Shown: positions 47,418-61,045 of the stretch, one piece after another
Numbering within the stretch: the first letter of the stretch is position 1
Layout of the letters: each line of letters opens with the position of its first letter
Source: Cutaneotrichosporon cavernicola
Lineage: Eukaryota; Basidiomycota; Tremellomycetes; Trichosporonales; Trichosporonaceae
Reading direction: 5' to 3'
Assembly (NCBI RefSeq): GCF_030864355.1
Contig: NC_083395.1
Location: 2,108,001-2,172,000, forward strand
Length of the DNA: 64,000 nucleotides
Translations under genes and position numbers: made by a program
The notes under the pieces: generated by a model
Database searches by the model: none
Seen by the model: the letters and a program-made list of their open reading frames with translations, nothing else
What the model was told of the DNA's origin: nothing

Positions 47418-50400
47418 TTAACCTCCCTTGCTGACCTGTCGTTGTATTACCTCTGGCGTCAAGCGCGAAGTAGACGACTGTGCTGATCGCGATGACCGCA
47501 AACTCGCCCCGCCACCGTAGTCCGCCGACGCGGTGCGCTGCTGCTGCGGCGTCGTCTGCGACATCTGTGAGGCGTACCCTCCTTCGCTCACAGACCCAAG
47601 TCTTGTGCGCACTTGAGGCGTCACCACTGCCTGCCGTCAGTCCTCGATCAATTAAACGAGAACTCACCTTCTCGTCCTCCCCCTTGCTAAGCTTGCGTAA
47701 CCGACTAAACAATCGTGTGCGCTTCTTTGGTAGATCGCCCTCGTCGTCCGCGTCTCCGCCGTCGACGTTGCCGTTGCCACTACCGTTGCTGTTCGCGACG
47801 CCAAGCGACGGTCGTCTCCCTGTCGTGCGTGGCGTAACGGTGCCCTCGAGCGTGTTCCGCGGGGTCATGTCCTCCGTCGCGGCTTTCGAGCTTGAACCAG
47901 CAGCCACCTCTGCTGGGTACGAACCTTCCTCTGGCGCCGGTTCATAGTCGTCCATGTCTAATGGCGTCGACGGCTGGACACTGAACCGTAGAGGAGACTT
48001 GGGCGAGCTCAGTTTCTCCACATCGGGGTTGATACCAGCAATGTGGCGAAGGTGCTTCTTGGAGCGAAACACCGACGTCTTCTTCATCACCTGCGACATC
48101 AGGTCGCCTCTCTGCGACCAAACCGAACGGATGAGGTCACGTGTAACGGCCTTAAGGAAGTCCTTGCCGCTCCACACCTCGTCCTTGTAGGTAAGGTCGG
48201 GGACGGTGAGCTTGAAGTCGGCCATCTCGGGCACGAAGCCGTGCTTCTTTCTCGTTTCATCACGCTAGTGTCAGTCGTGCCAGATACCGCCTGCCCACCT
48301 TGTAGTCCAAGGCGATAAAGATTGACCCAATCACAACGTTCATGAAAGTTCGGTTCTGGGATGCGCGGCGACGCATCTCCTCAGCGTCCACGTCCCCGTC
48401 CATGTCGTGCCTGTCTTGGTCACCTTGAGGCGGGCAGGTGCTCGCAACGGAATGTCCAGATCCCACAGTCATCTGCGACTGGTTGCGCGGCAACGTGAGG
48501 CTGTCGGTTGAGTTCGGCACAGCTGCAACGTTGTTCGCACTGGAGCAGCTGGGTCCGAGCTGCTTGGCCTTGTCTGAGTGCTTGCCCTTGTCATGCTTGC
48601 CCTTGTCTGCGTGCTTGCCCTTGTCGGATTGCTTGGTCTTCTCTGGCTGCTTATCCTTGTCGGCGGTGCCACCACTACTCCCCATGTGCGACTTGGTCTT
48701 GTCGTTGAAGATGTAGTCGATGACGGCTGCTCCGACTTTCTGCTCGAGACGGAACCTCACTGGGTGAAGGAAGGCCTGCAATTCCTTGATGATACTGATG
48801 CCACCAACCTGTGGGAGGGTAGAAAATGAGGCCGACATGAAGCAGTTGGAATGCTGGCCGTGTCAGTATATTGCCGCAACTTTACATACCATCTTCATCT
48901 TGCTGAGCTCCTTGGAGCTTTTTGTGAGCACCTCAGTGAATAGCGCATCAGCGTTGCTGTTGAGGGCTTCGAGGTCCGCGACTGCGATCGCCCAGTCTGT
49001 CGACCCGTCTTGGTTGTGGTCCATTGCGAACAGTGCGTGCTTCATGTTGAGCTTCAGTAGAGGCTTGACGTCGTCCTTTAACATGTGCCACGCAATGTTG
49101 CCAACACCGACGTTGATCTGACTCTGGGTTTGCAGAGCCTCGCGTGCTTCCTCATACGATCTGTTGAGGTTGATAACGTCGAAGACCGTGTTGAGCGTCT
49201 CGTATTCTTGGAGAAAATCGGCGCGGATGTTGAACAGTTCGCGCTTGCCCTCGACAGTGAGTCTCTGGAGATTGGCCTGGTAACCACGTTGCAACTCCGC
49301 TAAGCCGCGCATGTGCTGCTGGATAACGAACAAGTTCCACATCAGCTGCTGTGGGTCGCGGTCTCGGCGATCAAACTTGAGGAGGAAGCCATCCACTTTC
49401 TGCTTTCTCAACCGTTCTTCAGGAAGCGTGTACATCATCAGGTCGGTGATGATATAGTACAGCGCCGTCCAGTGTGTGGCGTTGGCTGTAGCGGTGAGCA
49501 TCGGCATGCAGATTGACGTCATGTTCTGGTGAAGACGAAGATGCTCGATGGGATCGCCAAAATCATTCACCGTCTCGGGCCACTCGAGGCCCCGTGCAGC
49601 TCGAAGATGGTTGAACTCGTCCCAAGCGAGACCCATATCGGATCTAAGGATTATACGATCGTAGTCGGTCGCTTCACTCTTCGCATCGAGGAAGATCTCG
49701 AGCGGGACAAAGTCCATCTCCCTGTAGTTTGGCGCCCCCGTGGTGGACCTCGCCATCGTCTCCGTGGTCGGATAGAAGGCTTGAAGCCCTTTGCAAACGG
49801 CGAACGAGCGAGAGAGAACCTCGCTTACCACCGAGTCGGCAGCCGTCGTGTCTAAAACGACGTAGCCCTTCATGGCCATCTCTTCCAACGTGACGAGGAC
49901 GACAGCTGCAGGGTCCGCTGTGGAGCGAAGCGCGATCTGCGGTTTGAGGACCAGGACGCGCCACTGGGGATGCGCGGCGCAGTCAGATGGGAGACCTTGC
50001 GCTGGCAACTTCGCTGTGCCTTGGTGCGACAAGAAGCTATCATCGATCTTGAAGCGTGCTGACAGCCCTTGCTCAGCCCTCTTCTCCAGTGTTCGAAGGA
50101 GCTCGGCGACCTCGTCCCCGGGGACATTGTCCATTACGTCGTCTCGGCTCAAACCGTTCGCCGCCCGCTGCCGCCGCTGCTTCACACCGTCCCGGATAGC
50201 CCTCAGCGCACTGTAATCAGCAGTGTTCGCGTCAACCACACTCACGCATAAGAGGTGGTGTACTCCTCTCGCTTGCGGCTCTTCCTGGCGTAAAGATACT
50301 TGTAGAGCACGTTGCGACTCTCGTTGTTGAAGAAGAGACGGGGATTGTGGACATGGAGCGTGTTGTCGAACACTGTCTCGTCTTCTCCGTCATCGTCACC

Positions 50401-53400
50401 AGATTTCTCAACGGGAAGGCCCAGAGTCGAGTTGTCCATGTGGCGGGTTTCGGTCTGCGCAAGGTCGTCAATGTGGTGTTCCAAGATGTTGATGCGGTGC
50501 TTGATCGAAGCAACATGCTGGGGATCCTTCATGTCAGCGTCGCAAACTTCGCGGATCTCACGTTCTCTCTGTCCTCCTCGGTGAAGCTGCTGAGGATCTC
50601 CTGCAAGAAGACCACACGCTCTTGAGCAATTTGCGACTGCATCGGACCGACGCCGAGAGCAGCGCCCAGATAGCAGATGTGGGTCTTCTCGTGTCCGAAC
50701 TTGGACGCCTCCTTGCCTGGCGGCAGATTGAGCAACTCGTCGTTGGGCGTAGTTGCCACCGCCTTGACACGGCGCGAGAGGAAGACATGTGGGCAGTCGC
50801 CCATGTGCACAATCTTCACACGAGGGTTACGGTCAAATGGTTTTTGGTCGGCGTCGATGAAATCGAAGTAGTTATACCAGACCTTGCCCTCCTCTGAGAG
50901 GTCCGATGCGTGCGGATAAGTGGTATCCAGAGCTGGGTTGTCAGGATAGATATGTGCCTCGTTGAAGCCGGCAACCATGCCCTTAAAGGTGATCTCGTCC
51001 AAAAGGAGGTCGGCCGCGTAGAACGGCTTATGGGTGACAATCTTGACTCCTTTGAGGGCCTCGCTATACTGCCGCTGTTCTTGCTGACGCTGATGGCCGT
51101 CGAGTCGAAACCGGGCAGCACGGAGCTTGAAGCCCAAGCTCTGAGCGAGGCCCTTGGTCCACATATCTTCAGAGGAGACGCTGTACATGTGCGAGACGTA
51201 GATTGGCGCGATGTCGCATCTGTACTTGATGGTCGCCAGCGACGCACCGAAACTTTGTGACGACCGCGGGTTATCTGGGAACGCTCTACCCTGTCGAATT
51301 GGCGCCGGGATCTTGCTCCGAAACAAGCTGTAGTTAGCAAACAGTTACAGGCGTGAACACGTACTTCCACCAGTTGAAAAAGTGCGCGAACGCCTTTGGG
51401 TTCATGTGAATGCTGCTGTGCGTTATGGCCGCAGATCCCGTCGCCATGGGCTCAACACCACCTGCCTCGCGTGGAGCCACGAGAGACACGGAGAAGTGGA
51501 TGTAGTCGGACCGGAAGCCTTCGTACGAGTCAAAGGCGTGGCCGAGCTCCATCGCGAGACGTTCTGCGACCTTGGGGTGCTTGAGAACGACTGTGTTGTG
51601 GGGTCTGAACTCGAACATCCGACACTGACGATGGAGAAGGTTCTGCGTGCTACCGCACTTGTCACAGGACCAAGGCCGACAGGTACGCTCGAAAACGAAG
51701 CCGAGACCAAAGCGAACGCCGTTGAGGAATCTGGCACACGGCTTTGTACTTCGTCTTTCGATGAGTCTTCTATCGGCTTCGTCTTCATCCATCTCTGGCT
51801 GATCGTCCGATATGCCAACCGCTGCTTGGTCTTGGAGCTCGTTGAGGCTGGAGTCAGCTGCAGGCGACTAGCTTTAACGTACTCTGGTATGCTGACTAAT
51901 AACTCGTCAGCCATGACCTGTACGAGTTCTCCCTCGGCGTTCGGCTGTCCAATCTCGATGCACACGTTTCGACGCCAGACGAGAGCGAAGCCCGCTCCGA
52001 AACCCGTGATGGAATACGGGTTTTGGCTGCCCTTGATGTACCAACGCACGGTACTGGCGAAGTCTAGGATGACTCGCCAGTGGAAGGCCAGACGGAGCTT
52101 GTCCCAAAAACCAATCTTCGGCGACGGGTCCAGTGGAGGATTGCTGAGGGTCTCGAAGATGCGCGTCAAATCGGACATGCCAGGCTTGTACGAGTTGCAC
52201 CAGGTGAATCTCGTAGCCTCAGGGGAGAGAACCTTGATCATCGGACGAGCGTACGTCTTGGTAGGCATGATGGCCTTACCGATGTTGACGATAAGGGGCC
52301 CGACCGTGTCGTGGCCACACTGTCCGGGCACAATCTCGATCGGGAAGAACATCGTTGAGTCGTCATCCGACAGCTCTTCAGCGATGATGAAGAGCGTGGT
52401 GACATGCCAGCCGGCCGTCTTGTCTGGACCCGGTAAGATCCGTAGCAGGGGCAGAGGATAGTCGCGAAGCTGGACCTTGGCTTCCAGCATGGTCCACGTC
52501 AGATTGAAAGGAATCATGAGGGAGAACTGCACGCCGTCCTTGAATGGCGCAGATACGTCGCCCATGTACTTGATCAGCTGGGCGCGCGACTTGTTGGGAG
52601 GCGCCAAGGTGACGTTGACGCCGACGAACGAGAAGCGGAAGAGGGGCACCGTCTGCTCGAGCTCGAGGACCGGGATGGGCAGCTTGCAGGGTGAGATGAG
52701 TAAGCGCCTCTGCGCTAACTCTTCGCGGCGTCTCTGCTCAGCCTTGGCTCGGCGGATGCGGCGAACCCAGTTGCGCGAGAAATGCCAGTCCAGACGATAC
52801 CGCGCTTCCTCATCGGTGACCGATTGTGAGGTCGAGAGATTGGAATGGGATCGAGTGCCCTCCCCGTTCTCCGCCATAATGGCCAGCTTCTGCTCGAACA
52901 GCTCGTCTAGGTCGAGGCGCGTCTTCTGCTCGTAGAGACCGACGCGGTTGGCGAGATTGAGCGTGTTTTCGACAGGATGATCTCGCGCCTCGAAGTGGAC
53001 CAGGTCGACCTGAATGCGGATGTGAGGCAGCTTCTTTGGGGGCTCAGGCCCGGACTTCTTGTAAAGTGAGAAGTTGCCTGTGCGCAAGTTTCTGAGGATG
53101 AGCTTGGTGGTCTTGACAGCCATGTTGATGTTGAAAATGAGCTGCGACATAAGGAACGCGTATGGGATGCGGATGCGGAACGCGATCGCACTGATGTTCA
53201 CCCTGTGTGAAGGGTCGACCGCCAGCGTGAGACGCTTGATGCGACCGAGCTCATCCCACATGCCCGGCTGCCTCTCGTTTTGGATGTACAACACCACGTA
53301 ATCGGACTTGGCGGTAGTCCGCTTGTCAAGACTGCGCTCCACGCCGACGTTCTCCATGGCGATGAAGGCTTGCTCCTGTAACGGGAAGTGGATGTGCAGC

Positions 53401-56400
53401 CACACCTTGTGGACGGCCAGTCCGACGGTGAACGGTATACTGCGCTTAACGGCGTGGGTGAGTGCAGATCGGTCTGCCTTTGCCTTGGCGTCTGAAGGCT
53501 CTTGTGAATGCTTGAGTGCGCTCACGATCTCCAGCACAGAGTGTACCGCGATCAATACACAGTACAAGTCGGAGATGTGCGTAACAACATGTAGCAACTC
53601 GACTCGCCCGTAAACTTGGACCTGTGACGGTTCTTGAGGCACAGGCTGATGTACCTTGGCAGTGAAGTGGAGATGCGGGACGTAGAGGAGGTGAGATGCC
53701 GAAATGTACGCCTGCGGGACGTGGCTGGGATGAGGTTTGCGCGGCGCTTTCTCGCGACGTCGTCCTCCGGTCCAGCCCCAAGCCACAAACTCGGGGTCTG
53801 CGGGCGGTGGAGTTGGAATGCTTGAAGTGGGTGGGTCCATGAGCCGGTCGGTGCCTCCGTTCTCCACGAAGACTTCGCCATTGAAGACTGTCTTGACACC
53901 CGTCTCGCGGAGCAACAAGGAGAACAGCGCCGCCTGCGCCCCGCGATGCTCGAGCTTGTGGGTATGGTCGAACGCCGACGCCGTTACGTCCTTGAAGAGC
54001 TTGAGACGGTCACGCATCTTCAGATTCCTCAAGTGTCGGGCGCTGCCACTAGCCTTCATCGTCCGAAAGCGAGCGTAGTCGAACACGACAGTGGTCTGGA
54101 GGAAGATACCTCGCGCCAGCAAGATGTCGCACGTGGGGTTGAGATCTTGATGTCCAATGAAGATGCTGGCCGAGCCGAGTGCCAGTCGAACGGACAGGCC
54201 ACCGGGAAGGATGTCCAGTGGGTCTTTGCGCTGCTTGGAGGTCTTGGAAACTGCCGCAGGTTGCTTCAGGCGTGCCAAGTGAATGAGGGCATTAATTACA
54301 TCCGGATGCCAAAGCTGCATCTTGACGCCATCGTCGATGACAACCTCGACGTCGGTCGCGAGCGTGTTGGGCAGAAGACGGTAGTCATCCACACCCGACT
54401 GCAAGGTGCGACAAGAGCCGGAGATGTGCCCGATAACCTTGGTCTGGATGCGGCCGACCTTGGCGAGCTCGTACGTTTTCTCGTTCTGTGTGCCAAGCAC
54501 GATGCGAAGATTGATCGGCTCGATGGCAGCAAAGCCGTTCCCCATCATGCCGAAGGTGGGACGCTCGCTGTCTATGGACGACGTCGACGAACTATCATCC
54601 TCAGCGGACAGAGACGGGGATTCATCCGTTGAAGGTGACGGCGCCCCATGGTCATCGAAATTGGCGGTCGCACCGAGGGAGATACCATCTGACGACAGAC
54701 TGATTGCCGCCGAGTCCTCAGCTGCACTGCTCGCGATAATCACAGACATGTGCCCAAGGTCAATGAAAAACCGAACGCGGGGTGGCTTGGGCCAATGTGT
54801 CCTTGGAGCTGAGGGAGGCAGCACTGCCTCGGAGCTGGCAGGGTGGGTGTCTTTCCAAGAGCGAGAAAGCTCGCTGATGAGCTGCAAATCGCTCGACACC
54901 CCCAGAGACGCCACATAACCGCGAGCAATGATGATGGAGAGCTCGGGATCGTCGCTAAACAGCGCCTCGCGACGTTCGAAACCCTCGGGTGCCCAAGTGG
55001 TGAGTACGTCGAAGTCGGCTTGGCGAATTGCGGCCACCTGGGACTTGTCGTCCGCTGGTTCCCCAGGTGCGACGCACTGCAGCTCAATTGCCAACCACGA
55101 CAGCGACGCCGTGATACCGTGGACACGCGAACTCTTTTTTTGGCTGGTACCAAAGACCTTGCCCATACGCGGATCAATACCGGAGTGAGTGGCCGCGATA
55201 CGCATGGACAACGCAGAGACGTCCAGCGACAAGGCCAGACCAGGCGCGTTCACTTCGCTCGCTTCGGACACTGCGGAAGAAGCAGAAGGAATGTCGGGCT
55301 TTTGCAATGGAAGGGCATGGTACACGGAAGCCTTCTCGCAGGACGTGGTGACAGACTCGAGTGCACGAACAACTCGCTGATTGTCAGCACCCATCAAGCC
55401 ATGGAGTGACTTACCCTAGCCAAGGAGCCTTGAGTCCAGACCCGTGACCGTGTGTTGCTCGAGGGGCTTTTCAACTTCCTGCGAGCCTTATTGATAGCAA
55501 TGAGTTTTTCCACACCCTCAAGGCCGAGCTGGAGATGACCGAGCTGCACGTCCGCACGAAGGTTGTCCTTGTCGAAGACCTGGGTCGCAGGGCCGATGCC
55601 CAGCGACAACAGGATAATGGAGGGAGTCTCCAGTGACGCAATTCGTTGATATCCGGACGGCGAGGGCCGCAGGGCGGCGTCGACCTTGCTTCTCCTCTTC
55701 CGGTTCCTGAGGACAGAGCTGAGAGAGGGTAGCGCCGCATGGCTCTCCTCCGTTTGTGGCAGCTCCTCCGCCGGTGCTGCCAATGGGCGCGGAAGCAGGA
55801 CCGTGACGTCTTGCACGCGCAGAGAGAAAGCCATTCGGCCGATGGCATTACCAATAGCGTGCGACCACACAGCCTTGGACATCTGTGTGATTGATGGCGA
55901 CGGCGCATGTCGGCGAGCCCGGGGCGTCCCCGACGCGGCGTCTGGAGTTGATGACCTCCGCGCATGGTACTCGTCAGGCTGAAGAGGGTCCTGGTATGCC
56001 GGCGGCACTGAGATATCTTCCCCGAACGCGAGTCGCACGTCACTGATGCGAATCTCGACGTCGTCGAGTTCCTCGACGATGATGCGAATGTCGGTGAGGT
56101 GGACCGAGAGGAAGTCCAAGACGGCAATCCAATGGTGAAGTAGGAGGTGGAGGAAGTAATCGACGACGGGCTTGAACCAGGATGGGACTTGCCATTTGCG
56201 CTACAGCGTCAGCATATTCCCACAGCTGGGGCTTGCCTTTATTGGGGGTGGCTTGTCACTGCCGTCGTCTGGTTGCGTTTTGGGAATGCGAATGGACACA
56301 CCCTGGACTTTGAAGGTGAGTTTTCCAGGCGTTGAGCCTCCAAACGACCAGTTGATTAACTCGACGCCAAGGTTGGGGCCTGTCGACTTGTCCTGGCCCT

Positions 56401-56554
56401 TCATGTACCATCCTAAGTCGCGCACCCGGAATAACGATAGTTCTGACGCTGTGATGCGGAACTTGGAAACCAGACGGACCACCCATGGGAGGACGAAGCG
56501 GGTGTCGATGAACGCGACGACTACGAGCCAGATGAGCAGCGTGAGCCACGTCAT
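47418..56554 (-). CDS. FMP27: Giant bridge-like lipid-transfer protein Fmp27/Hob (BLTP2 family)
   Basis: A repeating-beta-groove protein at ER-plasma membrane contacts (relatives: yeast Fmp27/Hob1, human BLTP2/KIAA0100, plant SABRE). The N-terminal anchor reads MTWLTLLIWLVVVAFIDTRF followed by VLPWVVRLVSKFRI, RVRDLGWYMKG and FKVQGVSIRIPK. The chain runs through FLSVHLTDIRIIVEELDDVE, YVPHLHFTAKVHQ, RNVCIEIGQPNAEGELVQVM, SIHMNPKAFAHFFNWWKYVF and RFRLDGHQRQQEQRQYSE. It ends with KGVKIVTHKPFYAADLLLDE, coiled-coil segments and PEMADFKLTVPDLTYKDEVW. The tail is Ser/Gln-rich and ends VIQRQVSKGG at 47418. The length is near 2,850 residues. Large exons alternate with short CTGAC introns. A Lys/Asp-rich KGKHDKGKHSDKAKQ repeat sits near 48600. 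ATG 56554 is preferred because upstream in-frame sequence lacks an ATG. Confidence 0.92.
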
Positions 56555-57367
56555 GGCGTCGAAGTCGGAGTGCGATGGGAGGATGCTGATGGAAATGTAG
56601 TGGCGGAGCAGGGGATGCGATGGGAAGAGCAATGACGAAGACCGGAACCTAAGGACGAGTTTCCTGTGAACGTGTGAGCGTCGTGTATCCTTAGAATACA
56701 AATGAAGCGTGAGATGAATGTTTCACTGGTTGAGTCGCGAGATGCCGAAATCAGCAATAAAGGCCATAGAGACAAAGGCCATAGAGGGGAGCGTAGCCTT
56801 TGGCCGCAGCTGACATCTTGCGGATCACCACCTACCAAGTGCCATTCACAACAAAAGCCAGGTGGCTTTAATGGAGTCCCGTGCCGGTATTGACGGAGAT
56901 GAGAAGAGAGTGTGAGATGACCAGCATGCAGCGAAGAGTGAGATTTGGGATGAGTGAATGAATGTGGGATGAAAGTGAAGGCGTTATTGACTCGTTGACG
57001 TACACTTGACCTCGAGGTTCTAGGTGACGATCGATGCAGCCCGTGTACAACCTCGGCCGCCTTCCCTTCCATGCCTTTGTCGTCATTCCTCCACTCCTCC
57101 ACATTTTGGACTAGATATAGAATTTGACAATTCTACGAATTTAGTTCCGTACATTCACGCCCGGACGGCTAACTCCCTAACTCGCGGTGGAGGTGGATCA
57201 CCTTGGATGAAGGGCGCACACCCATCCCATCCCCATCCTCAACGCTGACAAAGCGTTTGCCCTTCTCAAGCCACAACATGTTCCCGAACCCACATCTCAC
57301 TCTCTCACAACTCTTCGACTCGTAACTGCAACCCTACTCTTGGAGCGCAACAGCCAGTTCCTGAACC
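56555..57367. promoter_or_regulatory. Divergent promoter region between FMP27 and WSS1
   Basis: 813 bases between divergent start codons, without a recognised gene. It contains a short direct duplication of AAAGGCCATAGAG near 56760-56790. Confidence 0.55.
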
Positions 57368-58685
57368 ATGTCACTCATCGGCAAGTTCGCCCATCTCCCT
57401 GGGCGGCCCAAGGCTTCAGAGGCGACGTGAGTAGCTCTCGTTCTGGTGCTATGAACTGACTCCAGGCCTATTCTCGAGAAGATCGCCAGTCAAGTCAAGC
57501 CCATAATGAAGAAGCGGGGGTGGAAGGTTGGGGTGCTCGGCGAGGTGAGCATTTTGCTAACAGATGGACCTGACAGCAGTTCTTTCCCGCCAATCCCTCG
57601 CTACTTGGGATCAACATCAACCACGGTCAGCGTATTAACCTACGCCTGCGTCCTCCCGACAATCCGTCAGGGTTCTACGACTTTGAACAGCTCGTCCTTG
57701 TCATGTTGCATGAGGTGACACTACTTTAACCGGGGTGAGCTGACAGAAGCTCACACACATCGTGCATGGGCCTCATGACGCGTCGTTCTACAAGCTTCTG
57801 GCCGAGCTCGAGGAGGAGTACTACGATCTCAAGCGCAAGGGGTTCTCTGGAGAGGGCTTCCACAGCGACGGGAACCGACTGCAGGGCACACGGCTGAACG
57901 AGTACGAGGGGCGGCGGCGCGGGCTTGCGGCCGCAGAAAAGCGCTTTCAGCAGCAGAAGGTCATGGGCCGCGGCGGTGTGCTCGGCGGGTCAGGGACTGG
58001 TGGGAAGAGCATGCGCGAGATCGTAGCGGAGGCAGCCGGGCGCCGGCTCAAGGATGACAAGACATGCAAGGTCGACTCGAAGGAGGCTGAGGAGGAGGCG
58101 CGTAAAGCACAGGAGGAGAGTATAGTGGTCGACGCAACCGACGTGGACGCGACGGGCCAAGTGGAGGCTGGGCCCAGTCACAAGCGCTCGCTGAGCGAGA
58201 CTGGGACCAAGGACGCCCCAATCGTCGTCGATGACGATCCTGAGGACGTTCCTGGACCGTCACGTCAGCGTCCGACCTTGGCCATTGGAGGGTCTTCCGC
58301 GGAGTCGACACCATCGTCGAGGACTGTCTCGGCGGCCAGTACCCCGCCGACATCCCGTCCTTCTTCGGCAGTCGCTAATCCGAAGCCCTCCGTTCCGGTT
58401 AACACCAAGCCAAGTAGTAGCAAGGGCAATAAGCCGGTCGCGTCCGTCCCTGTCTCTGCCTCAGCCTCTCGACCCAAACCTCCTCCCAAGCCTCCTACCA
58501 CATGGACATGTGGCATCTGCACCTTAATCAATCCTCTGTCTGCGCACCGCTGCGAGGCGTGCGAGTCCCCGCGTCCCGCGCAGAATACCGACGACGGCTG
58601 GTGGTGCGAGTTCTGTGGCGCGGGTCCGCGTGAGATGGGGTTCTGGAGCTGCCTAGAGTGCGGGTGGGTGCGCAAGTCGGGTTGA
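57368..58685 (+). CDS. WSS1: Wss1/SPRTN-type metalloprotease (WLM domain, zinc fingers)
   Basis: A DNA-dependent metalloprotease that removes DNA-protein crosslinks and interacts with SUMO. The WLM domain has ILEKIASQVKPIMKKRGWKV, ININHGQRINLRLR and a split active site: HE is encoded before and LTHIVHGPHD after an intron, giving HELTHxxHGPHD with the zinc-binding histidines. An alternative acceptor four codons-phase earlier (CAG) would insert Lys into HELTH; the AAG acceptor restores the motif. A Ser/Thr/Pro-rich linker carries acidic patches and an IVVDDD stretch, possibly a SUMO-interacting motif. Two C-terminal zinc fingers follow: TCGICTLINPLSAHRCEACE (RanBP2 type) and WWCEFCGAGPREMGFWSCLE. 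Stop at 58683-58685; about 390 residues. Confidence 0.92.
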
Positions 58686-59380
58686 GGACTGGCTTCGCCC
58701 AGTGTTAATATCTATCTTGGCTATCTGTATGTATATAAGGCCACGATGCCTCAGCGAGAGCCCACATTACCTTTGTCGACTAAGAGGGCAGATGTTAATA
58801 AACCCAGCCGTCGAGGTTGCAGAAGGGAGCGGCTTGTGTGCGTGCGACACATAGGAGCGCACAATGGCAGGGATACCTCCGAAACCCATTCAACTGCTTC
58901 AAGCCTCACCTCCCTCCGCAATGAGACTGGTACTGGAACCGAGGGGCAAGTACATCGCAACAGCTCTAGGACCACGAAACCGGTCAGGTGGATATCTCAG
59001 CTAGCGTCTACCCGTCTGGGGCCCGTGATTCAAACACCCGCACGGGGGGCTTGGTTAACATGGGACCTGCTGTCGGTTGTGCTCAGTCTGGTAACTGAGC
59101 TGTGAAAGCTTCACGCAGCGAAAACAAGGTCATCATGTTAGATGTTGTGCCTCCAGATTGAAGCTGGAGGTCCTCCGGGATGCAGGAATGTAGCTTCCGG
59201 AGTAGCCCGTGTGGAGGAGTGATGTGTAGTTGCATAGAAACGGTACTGCGGGCTAGGTAGATATCAGAGGGTGGAAGTGGCCTGTGCGATAGATGGAGGT
59301 GGGGGGGCGAAATTCCAGGCTGGTGGCACTTCTGCGGCCAACTCAACGGGCAGTTTCCAACACATCAGCGCAACATCATC
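58686..59380. other. Intergenic region between WSS1 and tRNA-Thr
   Basis: 695 bases with no recognised gene. The frames present lack any family resemblance. Confidence 0.55.
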
Positions 59381-59452
59381 TCCTCCTTAGCTCAGTTGGT
59401 AGAGCGCGACACTAGTAATGTCGAGGTCAGTCGTTCGAGTCGGCTAGGAGGA
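59381..59452 (+). tRNA. tRNA-Thr (anticodon AGT)
   Basis: A 72-nt cloverleaf folds without an intron. The acceptor TCCTCCT pairs with AGGAGGA. The D-arm contains AGCTCAGTTGGTAGAGC. The anticodon stem CGACA/TGTCG encloses loop CTAGTAA with anticodon AGT. The T-arm is AGTCG-TTCGAGT-CGGCT, with one T-G pair. The A34 is presumably read as inosine for ACC/ACT/ACA codons. Confidence 0.95.
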
Positions 59453-59792
59453 ATATTCTCAATCTTACAGTTTGCAATTGGTTTGAGTGAATCTTTTTGT
59501 GTGACCTGAGTGGGGAGGAGGGAGACCAGGAATGTGAATGGCAGACTTGGAGGGATGTCAGTGAGTCAATCACAATCACAGATGGACATGGCCTTGGGTA
59601 CTCAATTCAAAATCCTGTACGGTTTTAGGGACGAGAAGACCTCGTCGGCGCTGACCACTGCTACGCGTGTCTGACAACAGAAGGGGATAGGAAGTGGCAT
59701 CAGCCGCCACACACGGAACCAAATCAACTAGCCCTCCACCACCGTCATCTTCACTGCCAAGTTCACTCATCTTCTATCGCCACCCTCTAGCC
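59453..59792. other. Intergenic region between tRNA-Thr and BET2
   Basis: 340 bases. A T run (ATCTTTTTGTG) about 40 bases after the tRNA could be its RNA polymerase III terminator. The rest is the BET2 promoter. No gene seen. Confidence 0.5.
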
Positions 59793-60959
59793 ATGCCAGC
59801 TTCCACGCCCCTCGACGTGCCATTACACGTCAAGTACATCCAGCAGCTCGATAAGGTGCGCTTCCTCCTCCGCCTTTGCTGACAGGCAGAAGAAGGACTT
59901 GGCGTATCACCTGACCGAACACCTGCGCCTGAACGGCGTATACTGGGGCCTCACAGCCCTGTGTATCATGGGACACAAGGATGCGCTCCCGCGCGACGCG
60001 ATGATCGACTACGTCATGAGCTGCTGGGACGACACGGCTGGCGCTTTCGGCGCACATCCGGGACACGACGCCCACATCCATGCCACGCTGAGCGCGTTGC
60101 AGGTGTTGATTATGCAGGACGAGCTGGAGCGGGTTGATGCGGAGCGTGTTGTTAAGTGTGAGTATGGGCCGTCCATCTACCTGCCTTTGACTGGCTGATA
60201 CCAGTTCTCCTCTCCCTCGTTGGCACTGATGGCCGCGTGGCCGGCGACGAGTTCGGCGAGCGAGACACGCGTTTCTCGTACATCCTCGTGTCGGCGCTCT
60301 CGCTCCTCGGACGACTCGATGCTCTCGAGCTTGTACATGGGGGCAAGGGGAGGAAACTGGTGCTGGACAACATTGTGGGCAGCATGAACTTTGATGGCGC
60401 GTTCGGCGCCGAGCCAGGCGCAGAAAGCCACGGTGCCCAAGGTGACTACAGGTCTGAACTCGCTGACCTTAGTCTGGGTCTGTGTTGCTGCCCTCGCCAT
60501 CTTGGGCGAACTCGACCGAGTCGACCGCGACCTACTCGGCTGGTGGTTGAGCGAGCGCCAGCTTCCCAATGGAGGGTTGAACGGACGACCCGAGAAGCTC
60601 GAGGACGTGTGTTATTCGTGGTGGAACCTGGCTGCGCTCAGTATCATCGGCAAGCTGCACTGGATCAATCGCGACAAGTTGATCGCGTTCATCCTCAGTG
60701 CACAGGTACTGATTCACAATGGGTGAGCTGACGGCAGGACACGGAGGATGGGGGTATTGCCGACCGGCCGGGCGACTGGGTCGATGTGTTCCACACAGTC
60801 TTTGGGCTCGCTGGGTTGTCTCTCCTCGGATACCCTGGTCTGCGGGAGGTGGACCCGCTGTACTGCATGCCGGCGGAGGTTATTGCTGCGCGCGGCCTGA
60901 AGAGAGAGTACACGACGGGGTCGCGGTTGGGTCATAGCCGTGACAGTGTGACAGTATAG
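59793..60959 (+). CDS. BET2: Rab geranylgeranyltransferase beta subunit (Bet2)
   Basis: The catalytic beta subunit that prenylates Rab GTPases with Rep and Bet4. It starts [20 protein letters not shown] and shows the alpha-alpha barrel prenyltransferase repeats: [97 protein letters not shown] with YSWWNLAAL, and [20 protein letters not shown]. The zinc ligands are the Asp and Cys of EDVCYSWW and the His of DVFHT. The C-terminus after [19 protein letters not shown] is longer than usual by about 25 residues. Four introns; stop 60957-60959. It is a Rab GGTase and not a farnesyltransferase beta because of the short N-terminus and the absence of the Ram1 extension. Confidence 0.93.
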
Positions 60960-61045
60960 AGTGCATAATATGATTGTATGAGAAGGGAGTACCTGGTACG
61001 CGACGTGTGGTACAAGATGGGCAGGTCGAGCAGGTGACGCACAGG

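Noticed and set aside
51382..52461. 359-codon plus-strand open frame inside FMP27
   Set aside because: It is antisense to a well-supported FMP27 exon, has no family resemblance and shares the bias-driven lack of stops.
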